Of a stretch of DNA of 14,351 nt, positions 1 to 6,362 are shown piece by piece (position 1 is the first letter of the stretch; each line of letters begins with the position of its first letter). This DNA is from Fimbriimonadales bacterium (lineage in GTDB: Bacteria > Armatimonadota > Fimbriimonadia > Fimbriimonadales > GBS-DC): NCBI GenBank assembly GCA_026416065.1, contig JAOAFW010000167.1, forward strand, positions 1-14,351, given 5' to 3'. The notes under the pieces were generated by a model. It worked only from the letters and a program-made list of their open reading frames with translations. It was not told the origin of the DNA and did no database searches. Both the position numbers and the translations under genes were made by a program.

Positions 1-779
1 CTGTTATGCACACGCGGCGCGACCTCGTTGGCAAAAAGTTGCTCGCCCACTTGAAACATCTCCAACGCAACCACCCCCACATAGTCCAGCGATTCCAGCA
101 GGCGAGCGAGGAAATCAGGAGGCGAGGGCGATTCCACATCCACCACCGAGAGCCTTAAAATACCCCCGCGATGGTGGTTCTCCACCAGAGGGTAGACCGC
201 CAATTCACCTGTAAGTGAGCGTGCACCAATCGCCGAGACTTCCCGGTCAAACGGCACGAACGCTTCGGCAATCAGAGGGTGTGGGTGGAACTGTTGAACG
301 AGCGCGTGAAACTCCGCTGAGGTGCGGGCGACGCCTTGACCTTTGCCGTCGTAGCCGAAGCGGCGTGTTTTGACCACGCAGGGTAAGCCCGTAATCTCCA
401 GCGCGGCTTCCGGCTGCGCGGGGTCAATCGGTGCAAAAGCGGGCGTGGGGATATCCAAGGAGTTCAGAAACTGCTTCTCCAGCAGGCGATCCTGAAACAC
501 CTCCAGGGCGCGGGGGGTGGGGCGCACAGGAGCGCGCTCCGCCAGATACTGGGCAGTGTTCAGCGGCACGTTCTCGAACTCGTAGGTGATGCAGGTTTTA
601 CCTTCGGCGAAGTGGGCGAGCGCGTTCCAGTCGTCGTAGGGCGCGCTCATCAGGGGAGCGACCTGCCCAGCACAGGCGTCGGGAGCGGGGTCATAAAGTT
701 CGGTCCGGATACCCAGAGGGTAGCCTGCCAGTGCGAGCATGCGCCCCAGTTGTCCACCGCCCAAAACGCCGACTCTCAT
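1..779 (-). CDS. purK: 5-(carboxyamino)imidazole ribonucleotide synthase PurK, 3' end cut by the window edge
   Basis: PurK is a cytosolic ATP-grasp enzyme of purine synthesis. It uses ATP and bicarbonate to carboxylate AIR to N5-CAIR, which PurE then rearranges. I translated the frame by hand from the ATG at 777-779: 259 codons run off the left edge without a stop. Visible family marks are the N-terminal nucleotide-fold motif GVLGGGQLGRM (residues 4-14), YEFENVP in the first domain, the ATP-grasp segment VVKTRRFGYDGKGQG, and NEVAPRVHN at the very edge, which matches the conserved active-site stretch of PurK. A full protein would have roughly 100 further residues. The start lies 1 bp after the purE stop, so the two genes are surely co-transcribed and probably translationally coupled. 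Identification is firm; only the C-terminus is missing. Confidence 0.96.
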   Translation of the reverse strand, partial: MRVGVLGGGQLGRMLALAGYPLGIRTELYDPAPDACAGQVAPLMSAPYDDWNALAHFAEGKTCITYEFENVPLNTAQYLAERAPVRPTPRALEVFQDRLLEKQFLNSLDIPTPAFAPIDPAQPEAALEITGLPCVVKTRRFGYDGKGQGVARTSAEFHALVQQFHPHPLIAEAFVPFDREVSAIGARSLTGELAVYPLVENHHRGGILRLSVVDVESPSPPDFLARLLESLDYVGVVALEMFQVGEQLFANEVAPRVHN

Positions 780-780
780 C

Positions 781-1272
781 TTAGTCCTCTCGTGGGTCGG
801 GATGGTCTAATACGCTCTGGGTCTGCCGCGCGCGATACGCCTCAAGCGCAGCGCGATATGCGGGGTATTTGTTGCCCAGAATAGCGGTTGCCAGCAGTGC
901 AGCGTTGATTGCGCCCGCCTTACCAATGGCAAGTGTGCCAACAGGGACGCCCCCAGGCATCTGCACTATCGACAGCAGCGAGTCCAGCCCCTTGAGTGCA
1001 TGGGATTCGATGGGCACGCCCAGCACGGGCAAGGTGGTCTTAGATGCGGTCATGCCGGGCAGGTGCGCTGCGCCGCCTGCGCCTGCAATAATCACTTCCA
1101 ATCCGCGCGACGCCGCCGTGCTGGCGTACTCGAACATCTTGTCAGGCGTGCGGGGCGCCGACACCACCTGTACCTCATACGGCACACCGAGCGATTCCAG
1201 CGTCTCTACCGCGTGGCGCATCGTCTCCCAATCGGAGCGCGAACCCATAATCACGCCAACTAAGGGTTGCAC
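781..1272 (-). CDS. purE: N5-carboxyaminoimidazole ribonucleotide mutase PurE (class I), with an altered active-site motif
   Basis: PurE converts N5-CAIR to CAIR, the step after PurK, in the cytosol, normally as an octamer. The 163-residue length is normal for class I. Motifs seen: GVIMGSRSDW (6-15), phosphate-binding loop; VIIAGAGGAAHLPGM, the central catalytic loop; LPVLGVPIES; and SIVQMPGGVPVGTLAIG, the hallmark of class I enzymes. The odd point is residue 40. The family motif SAHRTPD reads SAPRTPD here, so proline (CCC, 1153-1155) replaces the histidine equivalent to E. coli His45, the proposed general acid. The start is a GTG with no Shine-Dalgarno sequence; instead a -10-like TAGAAT lies 6 nt upstream, suggesting a leaderless message. 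It lies 31 bp downstream of ubiX. Family assignment is certain; activity is open because of P40. Confidence 0.96.
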   Translation of the reverse strand: MQPLVGVIMGSRSDWETMRHAVETLESLGVPYEVQVVSAPRTPDKMFEYASTAASRGLEVIIAGAGGAAHLPGMTASKTTLPVLGVPIESHALKGLDSLLSIVQMPGGVPVGTLAIGKAGAINAALLATAILGNKYPAYRAALEAYRARQTQSVLDHPDPRED

Positions 1273-1278
1273 GGAGGA

Positions 1279-1286
1279 ATTCTACC
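1279..1286 (-). promoter_or_regulatory. Candidate -10 element GGTAGAAT for purE-purK (leaderless type)
   Basis: On the minus strand TAGAAT (1279-1284), preceded by GG, stands exactly 6 nt before the purE GTG. The 10-base string GGTAGAATTC is identical in front of ubiX. At this spacing RNA polymerase would start at or next to the start codon. The gap contains TCCTCC rather than a ribosome binding site. No convincing -35 hexamer is visible; it would fall inside the end of ubiX. Confidence 0.5.
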
Positions 1287-1303
1287 CGAGAGGTTATTGG
1301 GTC

Positions 1304-1912
1304 TTATGAGTGCGGGTCTACTCCCCACTCCGGAACCATCTTCTGTTCCACGCCTAAGTTTTGCAGCACCCGCGCCACGACCGTATCCGCCGCCTCTTCC
1401 AGCGTCTTCGGACGGTTATAAAATGACGGATTCGCCGGCAAAATCACGGCGCCCGCCTCCGCCGCCTGCACCATATTGCGCAAGTGAATCAGATTGAACG
1501 GTGTCTCACGCACCACCAGAATCAGGGGGCGGTGTTCCTTAAGGCACACATCCGCCGCGCGGGTCATCAGGTCGTCCGAAATGCCCTGCGCCACACGACC
1601 TAAAGTGCCCATCGAGCAGGGGATCAGCACCATCCCATCATGCCGGAAACTCCCACTGGCGGGGGGCGAGAAGTAGTCGCGCGGGTTCAAAATCTTCAGT
1701 CCCTCCCACTCATAGCCCAGCAGTGTTTTCGCCGAGAGCGTCTCGCGTGTAATATCCATTCCCAGTTCAGTCTGCATCACCTGAATCGCCTGCTCGGAAC
1801 AGATGTAGTAGATTTCACGGAAGTAGTTCACCGCCTGACGCAGGAACCGAATCGCATAGATTCCGCCGCTCGCGCCCGTGACGCCCACCACCAGCCTACC
1901 TGTGCGAAGCAT
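1304..1912 (-). CDS. ubiX: Flavin prenyltransferase UbiX (UbiX/PAD1 family)
   Basis: UbiX transfers a dimethylallyl group to reduced FMN to give prenyl-FMN, the cofactor of UbiD decarboxylases; it is a soluble dodecamer. The 202-residue protein has the usual length. Seen in order: the N-terminal FMN-binding VGVTGASGGIYA (9-20), LIPCSMGTLGRVAQGISDDLMTRAADV (about 96-122), and LKEHRPLILVVRETPFNLIHLRNM (124-147), all strongly conserved in UbiX, then PSFYNRPKTLEE (162-173) with the FYxRP stretch near the prenyl site. It heads the minus-strand run ubiX-purE-purK. Its substrate partner ubiD is also present at 9424-10902. The ATG at 1910-1912 fits the homologous N-terminus; there is GAGGT 11 nt upstream, which is a long spacing, and a -10-like TAGAAT 6 nt upstream. 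Confidence 0.95.
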   Translation of the reverse strand: MLRTGRLVVGVTGASGGIYAIRFLRQAVNYFREIYYICSEQAIQVMQTELGMDITRETLSAKTLLGYEWEGLKILNPRDYFSPPASGSFRHDGMVLIPCSMGTLGRVAQGISDDLMTRAADVCLKEHRPLILVVRETPFNLIHLRNMVQAAEAGAVILPANPSFYNRPKTLEEAADTVVARVLQNLGVEQKMVPEWGVDPHS

Positions 1913-1918
1913 AGCTGA

Positions 1919-1926
1919 ATTCTACC
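1919..1926 (-). promoter_or_regulatory. Candidate -10 element GGTAGAAT for ubiX
   Basis: Minus-strand TAGAAT (1919-1924) with GG in front lies 6 nt before the ubiX ATG, the same arrangement as at purE. It overlaps the only SD-like string (GAGGT), so the region can be read either as a poorly spaced ribosome site or as the -10 box of a leaderless transcript; the repeated geometry favours the latter. No clear -35 was found. Confidence 0.5.
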
Positions 1927-1947
1927 TCGCTCTCAATCAAGCATTCT

Positions 1948-1961
1948 GTGATTCTAATCAC
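1948..1961. promoter_or_regulatory. 14-bp perfect dyad GTGATT-CT-AATCAC between divergent genes
   Basis: Two 6-bp arms with a 2-bp centre lie in the 87-bp gap between ubiX (minus) and the CorA-like gene (plus), about 35-40 bp from each start. Size and position suit the operator of a dimeric repressor acting on one or both genes, but no regulator is encoded nearby. A chance dyad cannot be excluded. Confidence 0.35.
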
Positions 1962-1999
1962 CGGTAGGAAGTTGGGAGCGGCGCGCGAATGGATACTTT

Positions 2000-3439
2000 A
2001 TGCGTGTTGCATCTGACATCGCGTTCGTGCGGTTTGTGTACCCCTTTGTGTTCAAGGAAGAACAATCACTGGGACAGATTGTGAAGCGCATGGAACAACA
2101 GGGCTGGAACAAATCGTCGTTTCCCGAAGGCGACCTGCTGCCCCATGTGCGCGATTATCTCAATCCCCGCGGCGACAGTGAAGCAACCGCCTACTTGCTG
2201 ACGCTCTCCGGCGAGGCGTTAGCTCAAAAAGCCCAGTGTTTGAACTCTAACTTCTCGGGGGGTTCCGGTGCCCTCTGGCAAATGCAGCTCAAAGACCGCG
2301 TGGTGCCATTCCGATTGAACGAGGCGCAGCTGGTCATCTTTCGTGGAGCCGTCGCTATGCTTACTCTGGAGGCGCGCCCGCAAAGCGACTTGCTCGCCGA
2401 TTGGCTCGACTTTATCTACCATTTTCGTTTCTACGCGGGCAAAGCTGACGAAAAACAGGACACCAGCGCGCCCCGACTGCTCTATAACGGGTGCGTGATG
2501 GAGGGTATCCAACCGCTTCTTGATCAGGTGCTGCAACCATTTCCCTTCGCGCAGCGCGAGAACCTGTTCATGCACAACATGATGTTGCCTTTCAGCGCGC
2601 TTTACCTGGACGGCGATATTGATGAACCCGAAATGCGCCGCTTGCTCCACCGCATTCGTCTTTGCTTTGCGAGCTGGCACGACCTGCATCCACCTGAGTC
2701 GGAGCTGCGCCCCGATCACCCGTACCTGATTGAGTACGCGCACCATATCTGGTTCACATTCTCCCAGCAAGCGGCGGGGTTCGTCGCATTCAACGCGCCG
2801 GGCGACGCCACCGGCTTTTTCCGCGGCGATCTCCCCCAACGACTGCGCAGCCGCTATTTTCTGATTTACCAGCTTGCGCTCCACCAAAAGTTCAGGCTGG
2901 TCTATCTCTCCAATGGTGTTTCCCGCAACTGGCTGAGCGGCAACGAGCCACAACGGCGTGTGATTTTCGGCAAAATCCGCGACGCACTGCTGGAGTTCAC
3001 CGCGCGTGGCTACTTCGCGCAGGTGATGCATCAGGAACAGCATCATCACTACTATTGCCGCTGGCGCGAAGTTCTGCAACTCGAGATGCTTTACCAGGAG
3101 GTGAGCAACGAGGTGCGCGAGATGTATGACTATCTGGAGATGCGCCTTGAGGAACGGCGTACGGAGCAGTCCGAGAAGCTCAACCGCGTTGTCTTATGGC
3201 TGACGGGGTTTACGGTGTTTTTCGCACTCCCCGGTATCGTCGTTAGCGGTCTGGGAATGAATGTGGGATCGATTGAGCAGTTGGATTCGCGGTTGGGTGG
3301 GTTATGGTGGCTTAGAGCCATCACCCTATCGGCAGTTGTCAGCGCCGCCACCGTCTGGATTGTTATCCTGATTGTGGGACGCACGAGGAGCTCTGAAAAA
3401 TCTTCTGAGCGCGGCGCCGATCATACCTCGTCGCGATAA
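2000..3439 (+). CDS. CorA-like membrane protein with GMN motif and a large unassigned N-terminal region
   Basis: The 479-residue protein resembles CorA-type metal ion channels only at its C-terminus. A first membrane segment (about 397-417) ends in SGLGMNVG, with G419-M420-N421 matching the signature filter motif of CorA; a second (about 436-460) follows after a short loop, then a charged tail. Ahead of the first helix is a long, charged helix with heptad character (EVLQLEMLYQEV... to about 395), like the CorA stalk. The loop lacks the MPEL sequence that often follows GMN. Residues 1-340 are not recognisable; a metal-ligand-like cluster HQEQHHHYYC lies at 344-353. Mg2+, Co2+ or Ni2+ transport is inferred, not shown. 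The ATG at 2000 has no good Shine-Dalgarno site. The last 19 bp overlap the convergent ribokinase gene. Confidence 0.75.
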   Translation: MRVASDIAFVRFVYPFVFKEEQSLGQIVKRMEQQGWNKSSFPEGDLLPHVRDYLNPRGDSEATAYLLTLSGEALAQKAQCLNSNFSGGSGALWQMQLKDRVVPFRLNEAQLVIFRGAVAMLTLEARPQSDLLADWLDFIYHFRFYAGKADEKQDTSAPRLLYNGCVMEGIQPLLDQVLQPFPFAQRENLFMHNMMLPFSALYLDGDIDEPEMRRLLHRIRLCFASWHDLHPPESELRPDHPYLIEYAHHIWFTFSQQAAGFVAFNAPGDATGFFRGDLPQRLRSRYFLIYQLALHQKFRLVYLSNGVSRNWLSGNEPQRRVIFGKIRDALLEFTARGYFAQVMHQEQHHHYYCRWREVLQLEMLYQEVSNEVREMYDYLEMRLEERRTEQSEKLNRVVLWLTGFTVFFALPGIVVSGLGMNVGSIEQLDSRLGGLWWLRAITLSAVVSAATVWIVILIVGRTRSSEKSSERGADHTSSR

Positions 3440-4308
3440 GGCAACGCGCTCTGTGCGCCCCAGCGGGCGACTGTGAGCGACGCCACGCGCTGTCCGAAAT
3501 CCACCGCTTCGTCGAGCGGGCGTCCCTCGCACACGGCGATAGTGAACCCCGCAACGAAGGCATCGCCCGCAGCAGTGGTATCCACTACGCTTACGGCATA
3601 GGCAGGCACGCGGCGAAGCGTGTCGCCCCTAAGATAGGCCACGCCGCGCTCCCCTAAAGTCAGGATAACAGAAGGACAACCTTTCCTGGTGAGCGCATCG
3701 ATAATCGCCGCCTCATCCCGCTCGCCCGTCAGCTGACGCCCCTCGGTCTCGTTGGGAATGAGGTAATCCAACTGCGCGTACAGCGACGAGGGCAGTGCAC
3801 ATGCCGGCGCAGGGTTGAGAATAAAGCGTGCGCCATGTCGTTTGGCGAGTTGCGCAGCGTATTCCACTGTCTCCAGCGGGACTTCCAGCTGTGCTATCAC
3901 TGCGTCTGCGCCTGCAAACGCTTCAGACGCCTGCTCGAGATCTGCTACACAGAGACGGCTGTTCGCTCCTGGGGCGACCACGATGCTGTTCTCGCCCTGC
4001 GCGGAGACGGCAATCAGCGCGACACCAGAGGGCGCATCCTCGCTAATGGCAACAAACCGCGTATCGATACCCTCGCGTTGCAGGTTCATCAGCGTCTGTT
4101 TGCCGAAGTCGTCGTTGCCCACGCGCCCGATGAAGCGCACCTCCGCGCCCAGTCGCGCCGCCGCAACCGCCTGATTTGCGCCCTTACCGCCGGGAATAAC
4201 CTGTAAGTCGCCGCCCAGCACCGTCTCGCCCGGCGCAGGCAGAGCAGGCACAGACACCACCAAGTCTGTGTTCGCGCTGCCCACCACCACGATTCGCGCT
4301 TGGCACAT
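3421..4308 (-). CDS. rbsK: Ribokinase (PfkB family carbohydrate kinase)
   Basis: Ribokinase phosphorylates D-ribose to ribose 5-phosphate with ATP in the cytosol, feeding nucleotide synthesis and the pentose phosphate pathway. The 295-residue protein carries the family marks: VVGSANTDLV (8-17), sugar-binding; PGGKGANQAVAAARLGA (39-55), the first PfkB signature; NPAPA (165-169); PNETEG (185-190), Mg/phosphate site; and DTTAAGDAFVAGF (243-255), with D249 as catalytic base and the anion hole. The C-terminal VARWGAQSALPYRDE resembles E. coli RbsK closely, ending about ten residues sooner. I chose the ATG at 4306-4308, since GGGAGAG stands just upstream; a longer frame exists but would overlap the preceding gene. 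It starts 2 bp after the oxidoreductase stop, so the two form an operon. Another sugar substrate is possible. Confidence 0.9.
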   Translation of the reverse strand: MCQARIVVVGSANTDLVVSVPALPAPGETVLGGDLQVIPGGKGANQAVAAARLGAEVRFIGRVGNDDFGKQTLMNLQREGIDTRFVAISEDAPSGVALIAVSAQGENSIVVAPGANSRLCVADLEQASEAFAGADAVIAQLEVPLETVEYAAQLAKRHGARFILNPAPACALPSSLYAQLDYLIPNETEGRQLTGERDEAAIIDALTRKGCPSVILTLGERGVAYLRGDTLRRVPAYAVSVVDTTAAGDAFVAGFTIAVCEGRPLDEAVDFGQRVASLTVARWGAQSALPYRDEV

Positions 4309-4310
4309 GC

Positions 4311-5291
4311 TCACTCTCCCGGATAGCGCACGCCCATCTGCGCCCGTAGCGCGTCCAGTACGCGCATAATCGCCAGCGTCTCGTTCAGCGGTATCCACGG
4401 GCTTTCGGTCAGCCCTTGACGCAGGCAGTCATGCACATGCCGAATCTCGAACTGCAACCCGTCGCCTTCGTAGGGGTAGAGCAGATGCTCTCTGGAGCCG
4501 TCGTTGCGCACGAGGTATGCTTCCGACGGCTTCCACCACGGCGCAGGGAGTTCGATGCGTCCTTCAGTACCGCAGAGATAGGCTTGCTTGGGCGTATTGA
4601 CCTGGAGCGATGCGCTGAGAACTGCTTGCGCGCCGCTTCCGTACTGGAACAGGATGCTACAGAGCTCGTCCACGCCTGTTGCGCCCTTTGTAGCATAGGC
4701 AACCTTCTGCTCCGGCTCACCCAGAAACAGGAATGCCAGCGCGACGGGGTAAATGCCCACATCCAGCAGCGCGCCGCCGCCCAACTCAGGCGCGAAGAGG
4801 CGACTGGCAGGGTCAAACTCGGGACGGAAGCCGAAATCCGCCATCACAAGGCGCACCTCGCCGACTTCGCCACCTTGTACGCGCCGTATAATCTCCCGTA
4901 CTACGGGGAAACAGCGCGTCCACATGCCTTCCATCAGGAACACGCCTTTCGCACGCGCGGCTTGAACCACCTGCTCCGCCTGCGGCGCGTTCAGCGTGAA
5001 CGGCTTCTCGCATAGCACATGCTTGCCCGCCTGAATTGCCGCGAGCGCGTTCTCCGCATGCAAACTATGCGGCGTGGCGATATAAACGATCTGCACTTCG
5101 GGGTCGGCAAACACGGCGTCGTAGCTGTCGTGGCGTTTCGGTATGCCGAACTGCGCGCCGAACTGCTCGGCGTTTGCCTGCGTGCGCGAGCCAACGGCAA
5201 CCACCTGCGCCTCAGGCACATAAAATGCCGCCTGCATAAACCGCCGCGCAATCTTCCCCGTGCCCACGATGCCCCACTTGAAGGTATGCAT
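4311..5291 (-). CDS. Gfo/Idh/MocA family oxidoreductase, dihydrodiol/xylose dehydrogenase-like
   Basis: This is a cytosolic NAD(P)-dependent dehydrogenase of 326 residues. The Rossmann motif WGIVGTGKIARRF lies at 6-18, the family motif CEKPF at 94-98 (catalytic Lys96), and the second-domain motif GGGALLDVGIYPV at 171-183 (Asp177, Tyr181). The segment FLMEGMWTRCFP (118-129) is typical of the branch holding dimeric dihydrodiol dehydrogenase and NADP-dependent xylose dehydrogenase, so a sugar or polyol substrate is likely, though substrate cannot be read from sequence. It is followed 2 bp later by ribokinase, supporting a carbohydrate role. The start chosen (ATG 5289-5291) begins exactly at the Rossmann strand; an upstream in-frame ATG at 5349-5351 would add 20 unlikely residues and run into fliJ. 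No Shine-Dalgarno site; a -10-like TATCCT lies 8 nt upstream. Confidence 0.88.
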   Translation of the reverse strand: MHTFKWGIVGTGKIARRFMQAAFYVPEAQVVAVGSRTQANAEQFGAQFGIPKRHDSYDAVFADPEVQIVYIATPHSLHAENALAAIQAGKHVLCEKPFTLNAPQAEQVVQAARAKGVFLMEGMWTRCFPVVREIIRRVQGGEVGEVRLVMADFGFRPEFDPASRLFAPELGGGALLDVGIYPVALAFLFLGEPEQKVAYATKGATGVDELCSILFQYGSGAQAVLSASLQVNTPKQAYLCGTEGRIELPAPWWKPSEAYLVRNDGSREHLLYPYEGDGLQFEIRHVHDCLRQGLTESPWIPLNETLAIMRVLDALRAQMGVRYPGE

Positions 5292-5299
5292 CGCAGTAC

Positions 5300-5309
5300 A
5301 GGATACCCT
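5300..5309. promoter_or_regulatory. Candidate bidirectional -10 element between the oxidoreductase gene and fliJ
   Basis: In the 58-bp divergent gap the ten bases AGGATACCCT read almost the same on both strands. On the minus strand they give GGTATCCT, with TATCCT 8 nt before the oxidoreductase ATG. On the plus strand they give GGATACCCT, with TACCCT 40 nt before the fliJ ATG. Both fit a TAnnnT -10 box, so one symmetric site could fire both ways. No -35 hexamers are clear. Confidence 0.4.
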
Positions 5310-5349
5310 ATGCAGAGAAACGCCCTGATAGCCGAAATTCCCTGTAGCC

Positions 5350-5802
5350 ATGCGACGCTTTCGGTTTCGCTTAGAGCGTGTGTTGCGGTATCGGGAGACG
5401 CGCGAGGGGATTGCCTATCGCGCGTTGCAGGAGGCGGTGCGCCAGCGTGTGCAACTGCAGGAGCAGATACGCGCCCTGACGGAGCAGATGCGCCAACTCG
5501 CCAGCGCGGCGTTGCGTCCTGAGGAATGGGCGCAGCGCGAGTGCGTCTTGGATGCGATGGCGACACGCCTGCAACGCCTGCAGGATACTCTACCCCTGCT
5601 GCAGGAGCAGGAGGCACACGCTCGCGAGGTGTATCTGCAGGCACGGCGCGAACGCGAGGCGCTCACTCAACTGCGCATCCGCGCCTACGAGCAGCACCAG
5701 CGCGAAATCGAGCGACTCGTGCAAAACGAGGTGGATGAGGCAGCAGTCTATGCGTATCAGCGACGCCTTTCAGAGGACGCTGCAGCGGGTTCAGGAGATT
5801 GA
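5350..5802 (+). CDS. fliJ: Flagellar export protein FliJ
   Basis: FliJ is a small cytosolic coiled-coil protein that works with the FliI ATPase and FlhA in the flagellar type III export apparatus. The 150 residues fit the family: it opens with FRFRLERVLRYRETREGIA (4-22), the conserved FliJ N-terminal pattern, and the rest is almost wholly charged helix with regular leucine spacing, as in the FliJ antiparallel coiled coil. There is no signal peptide. FliJ diverges fast, so the call leans on this opening pattern, the length and the transglycosylase gene that overlaps its 3' end by 53 bp in another frame. fliI, its usual upstream neighbour, is absent; a divergent oxidoreductase gene lies there instead. 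No Shine-Dalgarno site precedes the ATG. Confidence 0.75.
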   Translation: MRRFRFRLERVLRYRETREGIAYRALQEAVRQRVQLQEQIRALTEQMRQLASAALRPEEWAQRECVLDAMATRLQRLQDTLPLLQEQEAHAREVYLQARREREALTQLRIRAYEQHQREIERLVQNEVDEAAVYAYQRRLSEDAAAGSGD

Positions 5803-6295
5803 AACCCGCGTGCGCGCGCTGCAGGGCGAATCGGCGCAGCCGGAAGCCAGCCGATTCGACTCCGCGTTCGTTGCGCCCGTGGGCTTCCCCGCAGGTGGGT
5901 CGCCCCCGCCCGGTATGGAGATTCGCCCGCGCGTGCAGGAGTGGGAGTCGGTGGTCGCGCCCATCGCCGCGCGATACAACCTGGATACGGAACTGATTCT
6001 GCGTGTGATTGAGGCGGAGTCGGGGGGCGACCCGCGCGCCGTCTCGCCTAAAGGCGCGATGGGACTCATGCAACTGATGCCCGACACCGCCCGCGCGCTC
6101 GGCGTAAGCGACCCGTTTGACCCTGTGCAGAACATCGAGGGGGGCGTGCGTTATCTAAGCCACTTGCTACAACGCTTCGGCGACCCGCGCCTCGCGCTGG
6201 CGGCGTATAACGCAGGACCAGGCAATGTGCAGCGCTACGGGGGCGTGCCCCCGTTTCCAGAGACGCAGCGGTATTTGGAGAAGATACTCGGCTAA
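5750..6295 (+). CDS. Soluble lytic transglycosylase (SLT domain), probably flagellum-associated
   Basis: SLT-domain enzymes cleave the glycan strands of peptidoglycan with formation of 1,6-anhydromuramic ends. The 181-residue protein has an amphipathic N-terminal helix with RVQEIETRVRAL (13-24), a proline/glycine-rich linker (about 40-60), then the catalytic domain: VIEAESGGDPRAVS (87-99) with catalytic Glu90 in the ES motif, KGAMGLMQLMPDTA (101-114), NIEGGVRYLSHLL (128-140), and LALAAYNAGPGNVQRYGGVP (148-167). No signal peptide or membrane segment is visible, so export may go through the flagellar apparatus, as for FlgJ of proteobacteria; this is inference. The ATG at 5750 was chosen because the helix starts there and GATGAGG lies 9 nt upstream, though it overlaps fliJ by 53 bp. 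The gene ends with tandem stops TAA TAG. Confidence 0.9.
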   Translation: MRISDAFQRTLQRVQEIETRVRALQGESAQPEASRFDSAFVAPVGFPAGGSPPPGMEIRPRVQEWESVVAPIAARYNLDTELILRVIEAESGGDPRAVSPKGAMGLMQLMPDTARALGVSDPFDPVQNIEGGVRYLSHLLQRFGDPRLALAAYNAGPGNVQRYGGVPPFPETQRYLEKILG

Positions 6296-6330
6296 TAGAA
6301 CGCGCTGAGGGGGTCCCCCGTCAAAATCGT

Positions 6331-6338
6331 GGTATAAT
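6331..6338 (+). promoter_or_regulatory. Extended -10 promoter TGGTATAAT for the WD40-like gene
   Basis: TATAAT at 6333-6338 is a perfect -10 consensus preceded by TGG (6330-6332), giving an extended -10 element. Transcription would start near 6345, leaving a short leader of about 18 nt before the ATG at 6363. A -35 hexamer at the expected place (about 6310-6315) reads GGGGTC, which is not consensus; extended -10 promoters often do without one. Confidence 0.65.
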
Positions 6339-6362
6339 AAGGAGCGCAGTGGGCGTGAGATT

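Noticed and set aside
2219..3079. 286-codon open frame on the minus strand
   Set aside because: It lies wholly inside the CorA-like gene, is low in recognisable motifs, has no ribosome site and is the kind of antisense shadow common in GC-rich coding DNA.
4311..5291. Oxidoreductase and ribokinase as a specific inositol or ribose catabolic cluster
   Set aside because: No transporter, regulator or further pathway gene is present, so only a general sugar role is supportable.
5292..5351. Earlier ATG for the oxidoreductase at 5351
   Set aside because: It adds 20 residues ahead of the Rossmann strand, overlaps the fliJ start and would swallow the whole divergent promoter region.
6309..6319. GGGGGTCCCCC palindrome after the transglycosylase gene as a terminator
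   Set aside because: The centre is one base, so no real hairpin loop can form with the full arms, and no T-run follows.
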